Positions 28,429 to 37,639 of a stretch of 64,000 bases of DNA are shown here, piece after piece. The first letter of the stretch is position 1. Each line of letters opens with the position of its first letter. The DNA is from Sphingobacteriaceae bacterium DW12 (lineage in GTDB: Bacteria > Bacteroidota > Bacteroidia > Sphingobacteriales > Sphingobacteriaceae). The stretch is taken from assembly GCA_000783305.1 (NCBI GenBank), contig JROE01000010.1, forward strand, positions 1-64,000. Reading direction: 5' to 3'. The notes beneath the pieces were generated by a model, which saw only the letters and a program-made list of their open reading frames with translations, was not told the origin of the DNA and ran no database searches. The position numbers and the translations under genes were made by a program.

Positions 28429-29545
28429 GATGGCTCACCTTTGTCAATACCATAGCCGCATTGCTTCCGCCGAAGCCTGATGCCGTCTTTATACCGATGG
28501 TTAAAGGCTTTGTTAATAGTTCCTGCGGTAGCGTCATGCTCCCGGTCACGCCTATGGTATGTAATCCCTTAGTTGGTAGTACGATATTATTAGATAGACT
28601 CTTGACCAACATAATCAGTTCTAAGAGTCCTGAACATCCCAAGGTATGTCCAAAATAACCTTTCAGACTATTGACAGCCACTTTTGACAAGCCTATTCTA
28701 TCAATAGCTATAGACTCCATCTCATCATTATAGATGGTTGCAGTACCGTGCGCGGAGATGCAGTCTACTTCACTAGCGGCTATTCCAGCTTCGCCAAGCG
28801 CTCCCTTAATGCTCCGATAAAGGCCTTCTCCTGTACGAGATGGTCCTGATATGTGATTTGCGTCGTTGATACTCGCCTCTCCTAAAATGGCTATACTTCC
28901 AGTATTTAAAGAAAGAGAAAGGGCGGCGGTGGCCTCGCCCAATGTGACGCCATCTCTATCTATGTCATAAGGACGACAGGGTCGGCTACTCATTGCCTGG
29001 AAGGAATTAAACCCAGATACGACAAACTCAGTGACCTCATCTCCAGCGACGACATACACTTCATCATATCGCCCCATAAGCATCATCCGACGCCCTACCA
29101 TAACCGCGAGTAGCCCGGATATACATGCATTACTGACGACGATAGGAGTGGTCTCGAGTCCAAAATATTGAGCAATACGGTGCGCAGAGCTCGATAGCTG
29201 CGCGCCTGCTACGTCCCCCCGTTGCAGCGCTTCTATATTTCCTTTCGTAGTTGAGATGACCAAACCAGTCCTATTGGAAATCTTCTTCCCTTCCAAAATA
29301 GGAGCAAGTGCCAATATCATCATCTTTTCCAATCTGGAGAAAGACACTCCGACGGTCCGTAACGCCTCAAAACATGGATTAATATCATCGTCAGAGATAG
29401 TAGCAGCATAAAAGTCCGAGAAATTACCCATACGCTGTACACGACCAATTCCAGAGACTCCCGCTAATAAGGCCTTCCAAGACTTCTCTATATCCAGTCC
29501 TAGCGGAGTGATACAATTTACCTGGTCGATATACACACTCCTCAT
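28421..29545 (-). CDS. Beta-ketoacyl-ACP synthase (KAS I/II type)
   Basis: A 374-residue synthase. The ATG at 29545 (MRSVYIDQVNCITPLG) overlaps the thioesterase stop as ATGA and is preferred over a frame from 29653. The catalytic set is complete: Cys141 (VVSNACISG), His in SAHGTATIYND and His in GYFGHTLGC. It condenses malonyl-ACP with the growing chain. Slightly short for FabF (~410), with a compact N-terminus. Confidence 0.9.
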   Translation of the reverse strand: MRSVYIDQVNCITPLGLDIEKSWKALLAGVSGIGRVQRMGNFSDFYAATISDDDINPCFEALRTVGVSFSRLEKMMILALAPILEGKKISNRTGLVISTTKGNIEALQRGDVAGAQLSSSAHRIAQYFGLETTPIVVSNACISGLLAVMVGRRMMLMGRYDEVYVVAGDEVTEFVVSGFNSFQAMSSRPCRPYDIDRDGVTLGEATAALSLSLNTGSIAILGEASINDANHISGPSRTGEGLYRSIKGALGEAGIAASEVDCISAHGTATIYNDEMESIAIDRIGLSKVAVNSLKGYFGHTLGCSGLLELIMLVKSLSNNIVLPTKGLHTIGVTGSMTLPQELLTKPLTIGIKTASGFGGSNAAMVLTKVSHHV

Positions 29546-29994
29546 GGTGTCAACAATCCTTTTTTCTGTTTCCATTCTTCTATAAACGGAGGTGTATTGA
29601 GTACCAAGTTGCCCTCTTTGTCCAGAAAGACCTGAACAGTCTCCCCAGTGCATACGACTTCTCCAAGTGTATTGAAGATTTTATATCTAAAGACCATTTT
29701 AGCGGCAAGCGCATCGACATAAGTGGTTTCAATACGTGCCACATCTCCATATTTTAAAGCAAGCTTGTGCTCACAAACCGACTTAACAATGGGTGTGGTG
29801 TATCCCGCAGCCTGTACATCTAAATAGGAAATGCCATGCTCACGGCCGAAAGCCTCGCGACCATCTTCAAAATAGGTAATATAGTAACCATGCCATACAA
29901 TACCAAGGGGATCCGTTTCATTAAACCGAACTCGTATTTCTTTAGAAACCGTCAATTCAGGAATTTCCTTATACAAATCTCTTCTTCTTATCAT
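29542..29994 (-). CDS. YbgC/4HBT-type acyl-CoA thioesterase
   Basis: A 150-residue single hotdog domain. The motif NETDPLGIVWHGYYITYFEDGREA carries the Asp typical of 4-hydroxybenzoyl-CoA thioesterase relatives. In aryl-polyene clusters such an enzyme may release chains or edit misprimed ACP/CoA thioesters. It overlaps the ABC permease (26 bp) and the ketosynthase (4 bp). Confidence 0.88.
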   Translation of the reverse strand: MIRRRDLYKEIPELTVSKEIRVRFNETDPLGIVWHGYYITYFEDGREAFGREHGISYLDVQAAGYTTPIVKSVCEHKLALKYGDVARIETTYVDALAAKMVFRYKIFNTLGEVVCTGETVQVFLDKEGNLVLNTPPFIEEWKQKKGLLTP

Positions 29995-31255
29995 AACCTA
30001 CCGCAACAGCGACCATCAATACAAAAAATAAAAATAACAAAATTATCTCTGGAATAACTTCCAGAAGGCCAGAATGACGTAATATTATATCATAAAAGCC
30101 TTGTAATGCCCAGTTCATAGGTGATATCTTGGCTACATACTGCATCATATGGGGCATCGCAAATACAGGCACCCATATGCCACCTACAGCAGCGAGAATA
30201 ACCACCAGCGTCGCACCAAAAGGTGCAGATTGCTCCTGTGTCTTAGCAATAGTCCCCAACAGCAGTCCGAGCCCTATCGCAGCCAAGCCCGCAAAGATAG
30301 TCACTACTGTCATCAGCATCAGCCTGCCCGATATATCCAGAGCCGGCAAACCGAAGTATGGGAATACAAAGACCCCCATCAACAGCATCAGGTAAAATTG
30401 AACAAGACAGATGACCAAGTAAGTAACGGTCTTTCCGGCGATCAACATCCAATACGGGATGGGGTTAGTAATCAAGCGAATGAATGTTCCTTGGCTTTTC
30501 TCCTTGACGATGTTAATCGATAAAGGGACAATAACAAAGAATATAGCAAACAATGACCAAGCTGGAACATTGTGTTGTACGGCATTGGGTATCACTTCCT
30601 GCTTCCCTATCTTTGGACTAGCTTCTTTGAAGGTAATAAAATTTTGCGGTTGGATGGTTTTTTGGGTATTGCCATCCCCCAATTGATCTTGAAAAGCTCG
30701 ATAAATCTGCTTAGTTTCGATTCCCGAAATCAATTTGTCAATTCCATTTTTGACTTCGTTCTTAAATGCCATTTGCGTAGCTGGGTCAAAAAAAAGTTTA
30801 ATCTCTTTACCCGATACTTTTGTCTTTAAAAGCGTAGAATCTACCTCTGTTAGACTATATTCGCCCAAAATACTTTCCACATTCTGGCTCACCTTAATAT
30901 TCAAATCACGCGTCAGAAACTTGGGTAATATGATTGCCAACTGAAAAGCTCCACTATTGACAGCCTCTCTCGCAGCTTGCTCGGTCAGCTTTCTCCCGTC
31001 CAGGGTAGTCACGATTTGGAGTGCATTGGATTGCTCCAGCTGCAATTGGATAGTCTTAGCGACTGTATCTTGATCCTCATCGACCAGCAGTACGGGAATC
31101 TTCCGCTCGGATATTGCATCAAAACTATCCTGCTGGATCAAAGTGACGGTAATTACCAGCACCAACGGCATCACAAATAGAATGACCAACCCACCAAAAT
31201 CACGCTTTAGTAGCAAGTATTCTTTGACAATAGATTGTCCTAATTTATATAGCAT
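29969..31255 (-). CDS. ABC-2 type transporter permease
   Basis: A 428-residue membrane protein: one TM near residues 20-42, a large extracytoplasmic domain (~45-230), then five or so TMs (~235-422), the usual ABC2_membrane_3 layout. It pairs with the ATPase gene just upstream (11-bp overlap). It probably exports a lipid-like pigment or precursor. The substrate is inferred from location. Confidence 0.9.
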   Translation of the reverse strand: MLYKLGQSIVKEYLLLKRDFGGLVILFVMPLVLVITVTLIQQDSFDAISERKIPVLLVDEDQDTVAKTIQLQLEQSNALQIVTTLDGRKLTEQAAREAVNSGAFQLAIILPKFLTRDLNIKVSQNVESILGEYSLTEVDSTLLKTKVSGKEIKLFFDPATQMAFKNEVKNGIDKLISGIETKQIYRAFQDQLGDGNTQKTIQPQNFITFKEASPKIGKQEVIPNAVQHNVPAWSLFAIFFVIVPLSINIVKEKSQGTFIRLITNPIPYWMLIAGKTVTYLVICLVQFYLMLLMGVFVFPYFGLPALDISGRLMLMTVVTIFAGLAAIGLGLLLGTIAKTQEQSAPFGATLVVILAAVGGIWVPVFAMPHMMQYVAKISPMNWALQGFYDIILRHSGLLEVIPEIILLFLFFVLMVAVAVGYDKKKRFV

Positions 31256-32003
31256 CGCGCAACTCCTTTCCTGTCAACTGTATGAATACATCCTCTAGAT
31301 TGCGCGCATTGGGCAACGCTGCAACCAACGCTTGGGGCGTCCCGGTGCGCAGGATTTGCCCTTGATCAATAATGGACAAACAGGTACAAAAATCCTGTGC
31401 CTCTACTAGATGATGAGATGTATAAATGATGCTCGTGCCGCGTGCATTAATCTCTTTAAGGAACTGAAGGATTGCATTTTTCGATTGGACGTCTACTCCT
31501 ACAGTCGGTTCATCCAGAAACAGCACTTTGGGTTGATGCATTACACCGGCCAGCAGATTAACCCGCCGTTTCATACCTCCCGAAAACGTGTCAACACATT
31601 TGTTAGCAAACTTCTCTAGGCCCATCTTCGTTAACAAGATATCAACTCGTTGATCCAACTCATGTCCCTTCAGGCCATACATACTTCCAAAATACACCAA
31701 ATTTTCCTTTGCTGTAAGTGTCGGATATAATGCATACTCCTGCGGGACTACGCCTATAATTTTTTTTATGGCCATACCCCTATCGCTGTAATGTAGACCA
31801 TCTATGGTAAAGCGGCCAGATGTAGGTCTCAACAAACCGCATAAGATAGAGATAAGAGTAGTTTTGCCTGCACCATTAGGGCCAAGAAGCCCATATATTT
31901 CCCCCTCGGGTATCTGTAAGCTCAAATCTTGCAAGGCAAATGCATCAGCATCTTTATACTTTTTTGAAATCTTATCAATATGGATGATTGGCAAACTTGA
32001 CAT
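31245..32003 (-). CDS. ABC transporter ATP-binding protein
   Basis: A 252-residue nucleotide-binding domain with Walker A GLLGPNGAGKTT (~residues 36-47), Q-loop VVPQEYALYPT, signature FSGGMKRRV and Walker B VLFLDEPTVGVD, followed by the H-loop YTSHHLVEAQDFC. It energises the ABC-2 permease encoded next. Spacing to the BtrH-like gene is 3 bp. Confidence 0.94.
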   Translation of the reverse strand: MSSLPIIHIDKISKKYKDADAFALQDLSLQIPEGEIYGLLGPNGAGKTTLISILCGLLRPTSGRFTIDGLHYSDRGMAIKKIIGVVPQEYALYPTLTAKENLVYFGSMYGLKGHELDQRVDILLTKMGLEKFANKCVDTFSGGMKRRVNLLAGVMHQPKVLFLDEPTVGVDVQSKNAILQFLKEINARGTSIIYTSHHLVEAQDFCTCLSIIDQGQILRTGTPQALVAALPNARNLEDVFIQLTGKELRDAI

Positions 32004-32006
32004 CTC

Positions 32007-33002
32007 TTATATTGCTTTCTTAAGTCTCTTGAAAAAATCTTCTTCTAGGTCTGCTATGTGCAACAGTTGCTGCGAGAGCACCTGATAGACATCGTCCTGA
32101 TTACTACGCTTCTTGTATACTCGTGAAGCACATAGCGCAAAATCGCGCCATAAATCACCGATGTCTGTCATTTCCTTTGAGAAAGCACGCATGGTCTCTT
32201 GATTTAAAACCTCTGCTGCCTCTTGCAGGAATGCCGCATATATAAATCGGAAACCTCCACCCCCCGTCCCAATTTCTTCCTGCATCCTAACCATCTGCGC
32301 TAAATAATGATTTGCCTTTCTTACACCATGCTTCTTTGGCCACTTCACAATGTGACGCGCCACCATTCGTATGCCTTTGACGCCAACGATGGGCACTGGC
32401 GCTAGCATATCACGACAAGTCTGTCTAATGGCTTTTCGGATAGCTGGTTCCAAATCCAGCTTTTCGGGAATATAAGTCGGATAATAAAGATGTCCTTTGG
32501 GAGCCAATACGCCTTTTGCAAAACGTGCTTTTTCCAAGTCACGGGCATGTAATCGTGTAACTTGTTCCATAACTGGATCGCTAACTAGGAATTCTTCACC
32601 CTCCTGTCCATAGATGACCAGATTATGTGCGTTGAAATGAAAACGATATTCATCTGGAAAGTAATTCAAATAGTATACACTCACCTGCAATCCTGTGGGT
32701 ATCTGCTGTAGAAGGTTGGCCTCTAGGGCTAACTTCGCTTTACCTTTGTCCGAAAACTTCACCCGCTTGATTTTAATATTCAAGCGTTTGCTCATGCGGT
32801 TAAAAATCCAACCTGGCATGGGTCGATAGCTGATTGCTGGAGCATGATTGACCTTTAAAAAAGGAAGGTATACAAAGAAAAGCCCAGACCCCAACCCGAA
32901 GACCATTGGCTCACTGATATCATAGCCCTTGTCTCGCAGCAGATTAGAAGCTACTCCATTTTCGCAATGGGCTGTTTGATGGTGCGTAAAATTCAGCTGC
33001 AT
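32007..33002 (-). CDS. BtrH-like N-terminal/DUF4872 acyltransferase candidate
   Basis: A 331-residue protein with a cysteine-protease-like N-terminal domain of the BtrH type: HHQTAHCENGVASNLLRDKG (Cys near residue 13), GSGLFFVYLPF and a central FHFNAHNLVIYGQEGEEFLVSDP with His/Asp of a putative triad. The C-terminal half matches the DUF4872 type and is helical. BtrH moves an acyl group from an ACP to an aminoglycoside in butirosin synthesis. By analogy this protein could move the aryl-polyene acyl chain from ACP to an acceptor, such as the dialkylresorcinol hydroxyl. This is inference. Confidence 0.8.
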   Translation of the reverse strand: MQLNFTHHQTAHCENGVASNLLRDKGYDISEPMVFGLGSGLFFVYLPFLKVNHAPAISYRPMPGWIFNRMSKRLNIKIKRVKFSDKGKAKLALEANLLQQIPTGLQVSVYYLNYFPDEYRFHFNAHNLVIYGQEGEEFLVSDPVMEQVTRLHARDLEKARFAKGVLAPKGHLYYPTYIPEKLDLEPAIRKAIRQTCRDMLAPVPIVGVKGIRMVARHIVKWPKKHGVRKANHYLAQMVRMQEEIGTGGGGFRFIYAAFLQEAAEVLNQETMRAFSKEMTDIGDLWRDFALCASRVYKKRSNQDDVYQVLSQQLLHIADLEEDFFKRLKKAI

Positions 33003-33406
33003 TATTCTCCCTTATAATTTTGTAATTCTTCTATGGTGATATCGAATGCTTCTGCATATCGATTTAATAATTTGTAATTCATTTTCTTAAAAACATCTGG
33101 ACGTATATGTCGCTTGACCCGCCATTGCCACATGCCAACATAGCCGGACAAAATCTGCCAATCCATCTTGTGCAATTCCATAAAGTACAAGATGGGGCTT
33201 GCTTCTCCCTGTCGTACTTTTTGCTGAGCCTCTTCAATCCGCTGATTGATTGAATCTATTGTCTGCTTCTGAATAATGGTCTTCGCCTCCCAACCCGAGC
33301 TTAGTGCTGTGCCGTAGTTTCCACTATCATCTACTGCATAACAGATTTCCTTTATATTATGCTCTGATAGGTTGCTTTTATCTTGAGGGACCTCTGATTT
33401 TTTCAT
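33002..33406 (-). CDS. Hypothetical protein with HTH-like C-terminus
   Basis: A 134-residue protein from the ATG at 33406 (MKKSEVPQDK); a longer frame from 33472 has no better start. The N-terminal ~60 residues (CYAVDDSGNYGTALSSGWEAK) are unrecognised. The C-terminal half has the spacing of a degenerate Cro/CI-type helix-turn-helix, ending NRYAEAFDITIEELQNY. It overlaps the BtrH-like gene by 1 bp. It could be a local regulator or a protein adaptor; neither is proven. Confidence 0.65.
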   Translation of the reverse strand: MKKSEVPQDKSNLSEHNIKEICYAVDDSGNYGTALSSGWEAKTIIQKQTIDSINQRIEEAQQKVRQGEASPILYFMELHKMDWQILSGYVGMWQWRVKRHIRPDVFKKMNYKLLNRYAEAFDITIEELQNYKGE

Positions 33407-33495
33407 ATGCTTGGTTTTAGTACTCCACAGAATTGGTATGTCGTTGTATGCTATCCATATTTCGGCTGTCAACCATTGTCCAAAATTATAAAACG

Positions 33496-33951
33496 CTATT
33501 CTTCTTGTTTTTGTAGAAACAAATTAATTTCAGCTTCTGCAATAACAGTACCGGCTAGCAGAGTCTTGGTACTCAATGTGCATATCTGATAAGCAGAGCT
33601 CTCAAATTGATGAATCAATTCGGCTTGGGTAAAGATTTCATCGCCAACCTGAGGTAGGCTATATATCTTGACATATTTAATGGCACTGATGAATCCTATG
33701 ACCTTGGCATCGACATTGCCATCTTGAAAATATGTCTGACCAAGGACTGACGAACATGTCTGAGCTGCATTTTCAATAACACCAATTTCCTGTAATCGAC
33801 CGTTTTGCACAAAAAGCGTATCCATCTTAACCACAAATGTACTGCTGACGCGCTCGGGATGTATATCTACCAAAATATCTACAAAGAGCATAGGAGCCCG
33901 ATGTGGCAGGTAATTATTTATTTCAACAGCGTTATATTGAGGCGACTCCAT
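33496..33951 (-). CDS. ApeP-like hotdog dehydratase subunit (1)
   Basis: About 151 residues from the ATG at 33951 (a TTG at 33972 would add seven). The pattern YLPHRAPMLFVDILVDI near the N-terminus and GVIENAAQTCSSVLG in the central helix match ApeP-type dehydratases, with the conserved Glu of the central helix. The FabZ GHFP motif is absent. It follows a related gene directly, so a heterodimer is likely, as known for ApeI-ApeP in aryl-polyene synthesis. Confidence 0.8.
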   Translation of the reverse strand: MESPQYNAVEINNYLPHRAPMLFVDILVDIHPERVSSTFVVKMDTLFVQNGRLQEIGVIENAAQTCSSVLGQTYFQDGNVDAKVIGFISAIKYVKIYSLPQVGDEIFTQAELIHQFESSAYQICTLSTKTLLAGTVIAEAEINLFLQKQEE

Positions 33952-33958
33952 TTCTATT

Positions 33959-34399
33959 TTACGAGTTTGCAATTACAGTTTTCATTTGACCAAAGGCTAT
34001 GATTTCGTTTTCTATTTTTGTCACAACATCCACTAAAGTGACTCCCATAATTTCATGGAGGATAGTGGCGGTTGTCACCATCTGCTCCCCTACTCTTGGA
34101 AGACGAGTGATGGTCAACTGCTTGATGGCTCCAATGTATCCCATAGGAGCAGGTTGATCCTTCAAAAAATATTGATAGCCCGTGAATAAGGCTACGGACT
34201 GGGCCATATGCTCTATCACTCCACATTCCTGAAAATAAGCACCTTTTACAAAAATAGAATTGTTCGATATGATAAGTCCTGCGATAACAGTGTCCTCCTG
34301 ATAGCCCAATAGACTATCCACCATGACGATTGGCTTTCTCTGTGGAATAAGCTGCTCCACTATCTTCTGATCGAGTACAGGCATGAATAATATCGCCAT
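33959..34399 (-). CDS. ApeP-like hotdog dehydratase subunit (2)
   Basis: A 146-residue protein; the ATG at 34399 lies one base after the darB stop, and a second ATG at 34384 is also possible. LIPQRKPIVMVDSLLGYQ and GVIEHMAQSVALFTG match ApeP-type hotdog dehydratases, with the central-helix Glu kept and no GHFP motif. It is the neighbour and probable partner of the protein encoded at 33496. Together they would dehydrate 3-hydroxyacyl-ACP during polyene extension. Confidence 0.8.
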   Translation of the reverse strand: MAILFMPVLDQKIVEQLIPQRKPIVMVDSLLGYQEDTVIAGLIISNNSIFVKGAYFQECGVIEHMAQSVALFTGYQYFLKDQPAPMGYIGAIKQLTITRLPRVGEQMVTTATILHEIMGVTLVDVVTKIENEIIAFGQMKTVIANS

Positions 34400-34400
34400 A

Positions 34401-35534
34401 TCAACAAACGGTTAAGTACGCATACGCATAAGAAAAACGTCCGCTTTCGGGGACAGATAATAGTATTCGTTCGCCCTTTTTCAAGTTTCCCGCATTCATT
34501 AATTCTTCCAACATGAGGTAGATAGAGGCTGATCCGACATTGCCTACATTGGCCAAATTGGTAAACCATTTATGCTTTTCGATGGCAATCCCAGCTTCGG
34601 AGAACTTTTGATAAAGTCCATCTATAAAATAGTGGGAGGACACGTGTGGTAATAGATAATCTACATCATCTGGACCGATGGAATGCTTCTCCATGGCTGC
34701 TTTCATACTCTCCACACCTTTTTCCAAGATATTTTTATCCAATATCTTCACATCTTGCTTAAGCGCGAAAACAGATTGCCCAAGCCACTCTTCGGTCGTG
34801 TAGTCACTCCATGGTTTCAGGGTGCCATCCACCAACTTATCCCCGCCAGCATACATACAGGCTTCCAGTTCATGTGCATAAGAAAAAGCTTCCATCCATT
34901 CAATCTTAAGGGATAGCTCTCCCCTACGACGATTTTCCAATAAAAAAGCTGCAGCTCCGTCTGACAACATCCACCTCAGAAAATCTTTCTTGAATGCTAC
35001 AATGGGTTGCTCGTTCAATTCTCTCAAATTTTCGATCTCTCTTTCAAATTTATTCGCCTGCATCCATGTCGACACGCGTTCGGACCCGGTACATATCGCA
35101 TTCTCGGAATTGCCTGATTTTACGGAGAGATATCCATATTTGAGCGCATTCATCCCCGAGCAACAGACACCGCTGGAGGAGTTGAGCTCGACTGATCGAT
35201 TGCCCAATAATCCATGGACCATAGCCGCATGCGAGGGTAATAAGTGGTCCGGGGTGGATGTCCCGCAGGAGAGTACTTCAACATCATGTGCAGTAAACTC
35301 ATCATTAAACAATTTTTCAATCGCCAGCGATGTCAAATCAGCATTGGAATGCGTTGCTCTCCCAGATTTGTCTAAGGCGTAATATCTATTCTTGATACCG
35401 TTATTGCGCAATATCAATCTTCTTGCCTTTGAGGCCTTCTCATCAACCCTGCCTAAAAAATCTTCCATTTCATCGTTAGAAATGGGTGCATTTGGCAAAT
35501 ATTTAGCGACTCTTGTAATATAAACTGCAGACAT
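34401..35534 (-). CDS. darB: Dialkylresorcinol-forming ketosynthase DarB
   Basis: A 377-residue KAS III-like condensing enzyme. The nucleophile is Cys125 in SSSGVCCSGMNA, and LPHVSSHYFIDG carries the His. DarB joins two fatty-acid-derived chains to form a cyclohexanedione intermediate for the dialkylresorcinol half of flexirubin. It is next to a flavodoxin-like DarA gene (5 bp), the pairing seen in known dar loci. The substrate chain lengths cannot be read from sequence. Confidence 0.9.
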   Translation of the reverse strand: MSAVYITRVAKYLPNAPISNDEMEDFLGRVDEKASKARRLILRNNGIKNRYYALDKSGRATHSNADLTSLAIEKLFNDEFTAHDVEVLSCGTSTPDHLLPSHAAMVHGLLGNRSVELNSSSGVCCSGMNALKYGYLSVKSGNSENAICTGSERVSTWMQANKFEREIENLRELNEQPIVAFKKDFLRWMLSDGAAAFLLENRRRGELSLKIEWMEAFSYAHELEACMYAGGDKLVDGTLKPWSDYTTEEWLGQSVFALKQDVKILDKNILEKGVESMKAAMEKHSIGPDDVDYLLPHVSSHYFIDGLYQKFSEAGIAIEKHKWFTNLANVGNVGSASIYLMLEELMNAGNLKKGERILLSVPESGRFSYAYAYLTVC

Positions 35535-35539
35535 ATAAA

Positions 35540-36448
35540 CTATTCAACCCCTTGAAAATAAGCTTTCTCTCTTTTTATCTTAAAATATGTAATGGGCAAT
35601 AATATCGTATGTATCAAATGAACCAACGGCGACAAAAACCAAATAGCAAAAAACAGGTAATAATTGAAACCTATCAGCCATTTTTTTCTGGCCTGTCCCT
35701 GCTTATTTGCGATGATTCCTGACCATATCTTGAACATCCGATTTGCCTTTTTATCCATCGAGACCAAAAAATGCCTAATCTCGACGGCCTTGTTAGTAAC
35801 AAGTTCTCGTTGTAGGGAACCGAGCTCCCCATTTCTCAAATGTGATACTATAATCTTGCCAAATTTAATACTTTCGTTTATTTCCTCATCGGAAATACCG
35901 GGTAAAGGTAAAATTCCGTAAACTTTCCGCTTCAAACCCGTGAACATCCAATCCACAATGGTGATTACACTGACCAAATTAATATGACGATCAACAAGTG
36001 CAATATTTCCAACAAGATCAGCCGAATGGCTTTTAAGCAATATCTTAACCTTCTCTTGTGCCATCACCCACATATTACGACTTCCACTGATCGTTACAAC
36101 ATTTGTATTATGTAGTATCTTCTTAGCATAGTCACTTTTTAGAAAAGATGTAACAGGTATTGAGGGGGACAAGTACCAAACTTGGTAAAATAGCAGCACC
36201 AAATCGAACTTGGTATTCAGAATCTCCGGAGATGGCTCTTCAATATCGACGGGAACTTGTCGAAACGACTCAGGAAACACATCAAAAAAAGCTTCCTTTG
36301 GCCAAGGGAAAGGATACACCTTCTTAGGTTTAATCTCTAGGTATTGGACATGCACGTCTGTGGATTGGTCAAATGGTAAAGCAATACGTTGACTCACTTC
36401 TTTTAGTTGTCCAGATTGTGAATAATATACAACAAGTACATTTTTCAT
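35540..36448 (-). CDS. darA: Dialkylresorcinol-condensing/aromatising flavodoxin-like protein DarA
   Basis: 302 residues from the ATG at 36448 (MKNVLVVYYSQSGQL); another ATG lies two codons earlier. The N-terminal VYYSQSGQLKEVS is an FMN phosphate-loop of the flavodoxin fold, followed by LLFYQVWYLSPSIP. The C-terminal ~60 residues hold TMs (YYLFFAIWFLSPLVHLIHTILL). DarA is reported to oxidise (aromatise) the cyclohexanedione made by DarB. The adjoining darB supports the call. Confidence 0.87.
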   Translation of the reverse strand: MKNVLVVYYSQSGQLKEVSQRIALPFDQSTDVHVQYLEIKPKKVYPFPWPKEAFFDVFPESFRQVPVDIEEPSPEILNTKFDLVLLFYQVWYLSPSIPVTSFLKSDYAKKILHNTNVVTISGSRNMWVMAQEKVKILLKSHSADLVGNIALVDRHINLVSVITIVDWMFTGLKRKVYGILPLPGISDEEINESIKFGKIIVSHLRNGELGSLQRELVTNKAVEIRHFLVSMDKKANRMFKIWSGIIANKQGQARKKWLIGFNYYLFFAIWFLSPLVHLIHTILLPITYFKIKREKAYFQGVE

Positions 36449-36454
36449 ATGCAT

Positions 36455-36745
36455 TTAATTTGTTCTTTATTGGTCATATGGAATGTCCAAAATAAATTAT
36501 GACCCTATTTTTGTTTTAGCTGCTATTCATGCTGCTTCGCAGCCATTTGTACTTGTGCTGTCTATAGTCTAGGCGTATTTCATAATAATTTACACTATCA
36601 CGAAGGTAATGCTATCAGATTTATTCCATGAGCTCGCAAACTCGGTTTTCACTAATGTAAATGTTATAAACGATATTCAAGAGAGCTAAAGCCATTTATT
36701 TATTCATCCATTATGTGAGCCAAAAAAATCAAGATAGTTTTATAG
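36455..36745. other. Intergenic gap inside the pigment run
   Basis: About 290 bp between darA and the LpxL-like gene, the largest gap of the run. No ORF of note and no exact TAnnTTTG box on the minus strand were seen. A small GCTGC/GCAGC hairpin lies near 36530-36543. It may hold a promoter for darAB. Confidence 0.4.
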
Positions 36746-37630
36746 TCAAGCATTGAGTTTCTTCCAGAAATCAAAAAAATTATACCATTGATAAGGATAT
36801 CGCTTCACTACTTTTTCGAGGCTTTGGCAATAGCTGTTGAGCAGAGATTGTGCATCCCTATGCTTCACTTCCGCCCTACGGGCGTAGAGGTGGTAGTGGA
36901 GACGAGGTTCCTTCATCACATACACAAATACGACCGGTACGCCTAGTCTCGACGCAATCATAAATGGTCCCGCTGGAAAAAGAGCGTCCTCTCCTAAAAG
37001 CTGCCCTGATAACAATTTATTCTCCTCAAAATAGCGATCTCCTGTAAAACAAATCAACTCATTATTGGAGAGTGCATTGCTGATCTCGAATATATGGGAC
37101 ATGTCATCCTTAATCTTAATGAACTTGACATTGGACTGTTGTGATACTTGCTTTAAATATTCACTAATAGCCGTTTCTTCCAAATCAGCCGTCACGAGAT
37201 TAATCTGGCATTCCAGGTTAATATCTTCGAAAAAGTGTTCGGCAACTTCAAAATTACCTACGTGCGCGCTAATGAGGATTCCACCTTTCTTTTCGGCCAA
37301 TAATTGCTTTAAGATATCAATACCGTCGAATTCATAAGAATATCGATTGCGCAATCCGGACGTGATGGCCACTTTATCAATCAATGTTTTTCCAAAGGTG
37401 AAATAACTTCGATATAAGCCAAAAAAAGATCGCATCCAAGAGAATTGGAGGCGCTTGTGTAAATAATAAAATAGAGATCTATTGCTTTTAGGTGAAAATA
37501 AAAAGTAGTAAAACGACACAAAAATCAGCACGAGATAACTGGCCCTAATTCCAAAAGTCTTAATACAATTTACAAAAATTTTATAGCCTAATAGAGTTCC
37601 TTTCGACTTGCCGTCCCATTGACTCACCAT
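36746..37630 (-). CDS. LpxL/HtrB-like lysophospholipid acyltransferase
   Basis: A 294-residue membrane-associated acyltransferase with an N-terminal TM (SYLVLIFVSFYYFLFS). The catalytic box is AHVGNFE (HX4E, near residue 122). Lipid A late acyltransferase homologues are regular members of aryl-polyene and flexirubin clusters. It is thought to place the aryl-polyene or a fatty acyl chain on a lipid or on the resorcinol, using ACP donors. The ACP gene lies 9 bp upstream. Confidence 0.86.
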   Translation of the reverse strand: MVSQWDGKSKGTLLGYKIFVNCIKTFGIRASYLVLIFVSFYYFLFSPKSNRSLFYYLHKRLQFSWMRSFFGLYRSYFTFGKTLIDKVAITSGLRNRYSYEFDGIDILKQLLAEKKGGILISAHVGNFEVAEHFFEDINLECQINLVTADLEETAISEYLKQVSQQSNVKFIKIKDDMSHIFEISNALSNNELICFTGDRYFEENKLLSGQLLGEDALFPAGPFMIASRLGVPVVFVYVMKEPRLHYHLYARRAEVKHRDAQSLLNSYCQSLEKVVKRYPYQWYNFFDFWKKLNA

Positions 37631-37639
37631 TATAAGCTG

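Noticed and set aside
36530..36543. Small GCTGC/GCAGC hairpin as a terminator
   Set aside because: Five-base stem without a T-tract; too weak to call.
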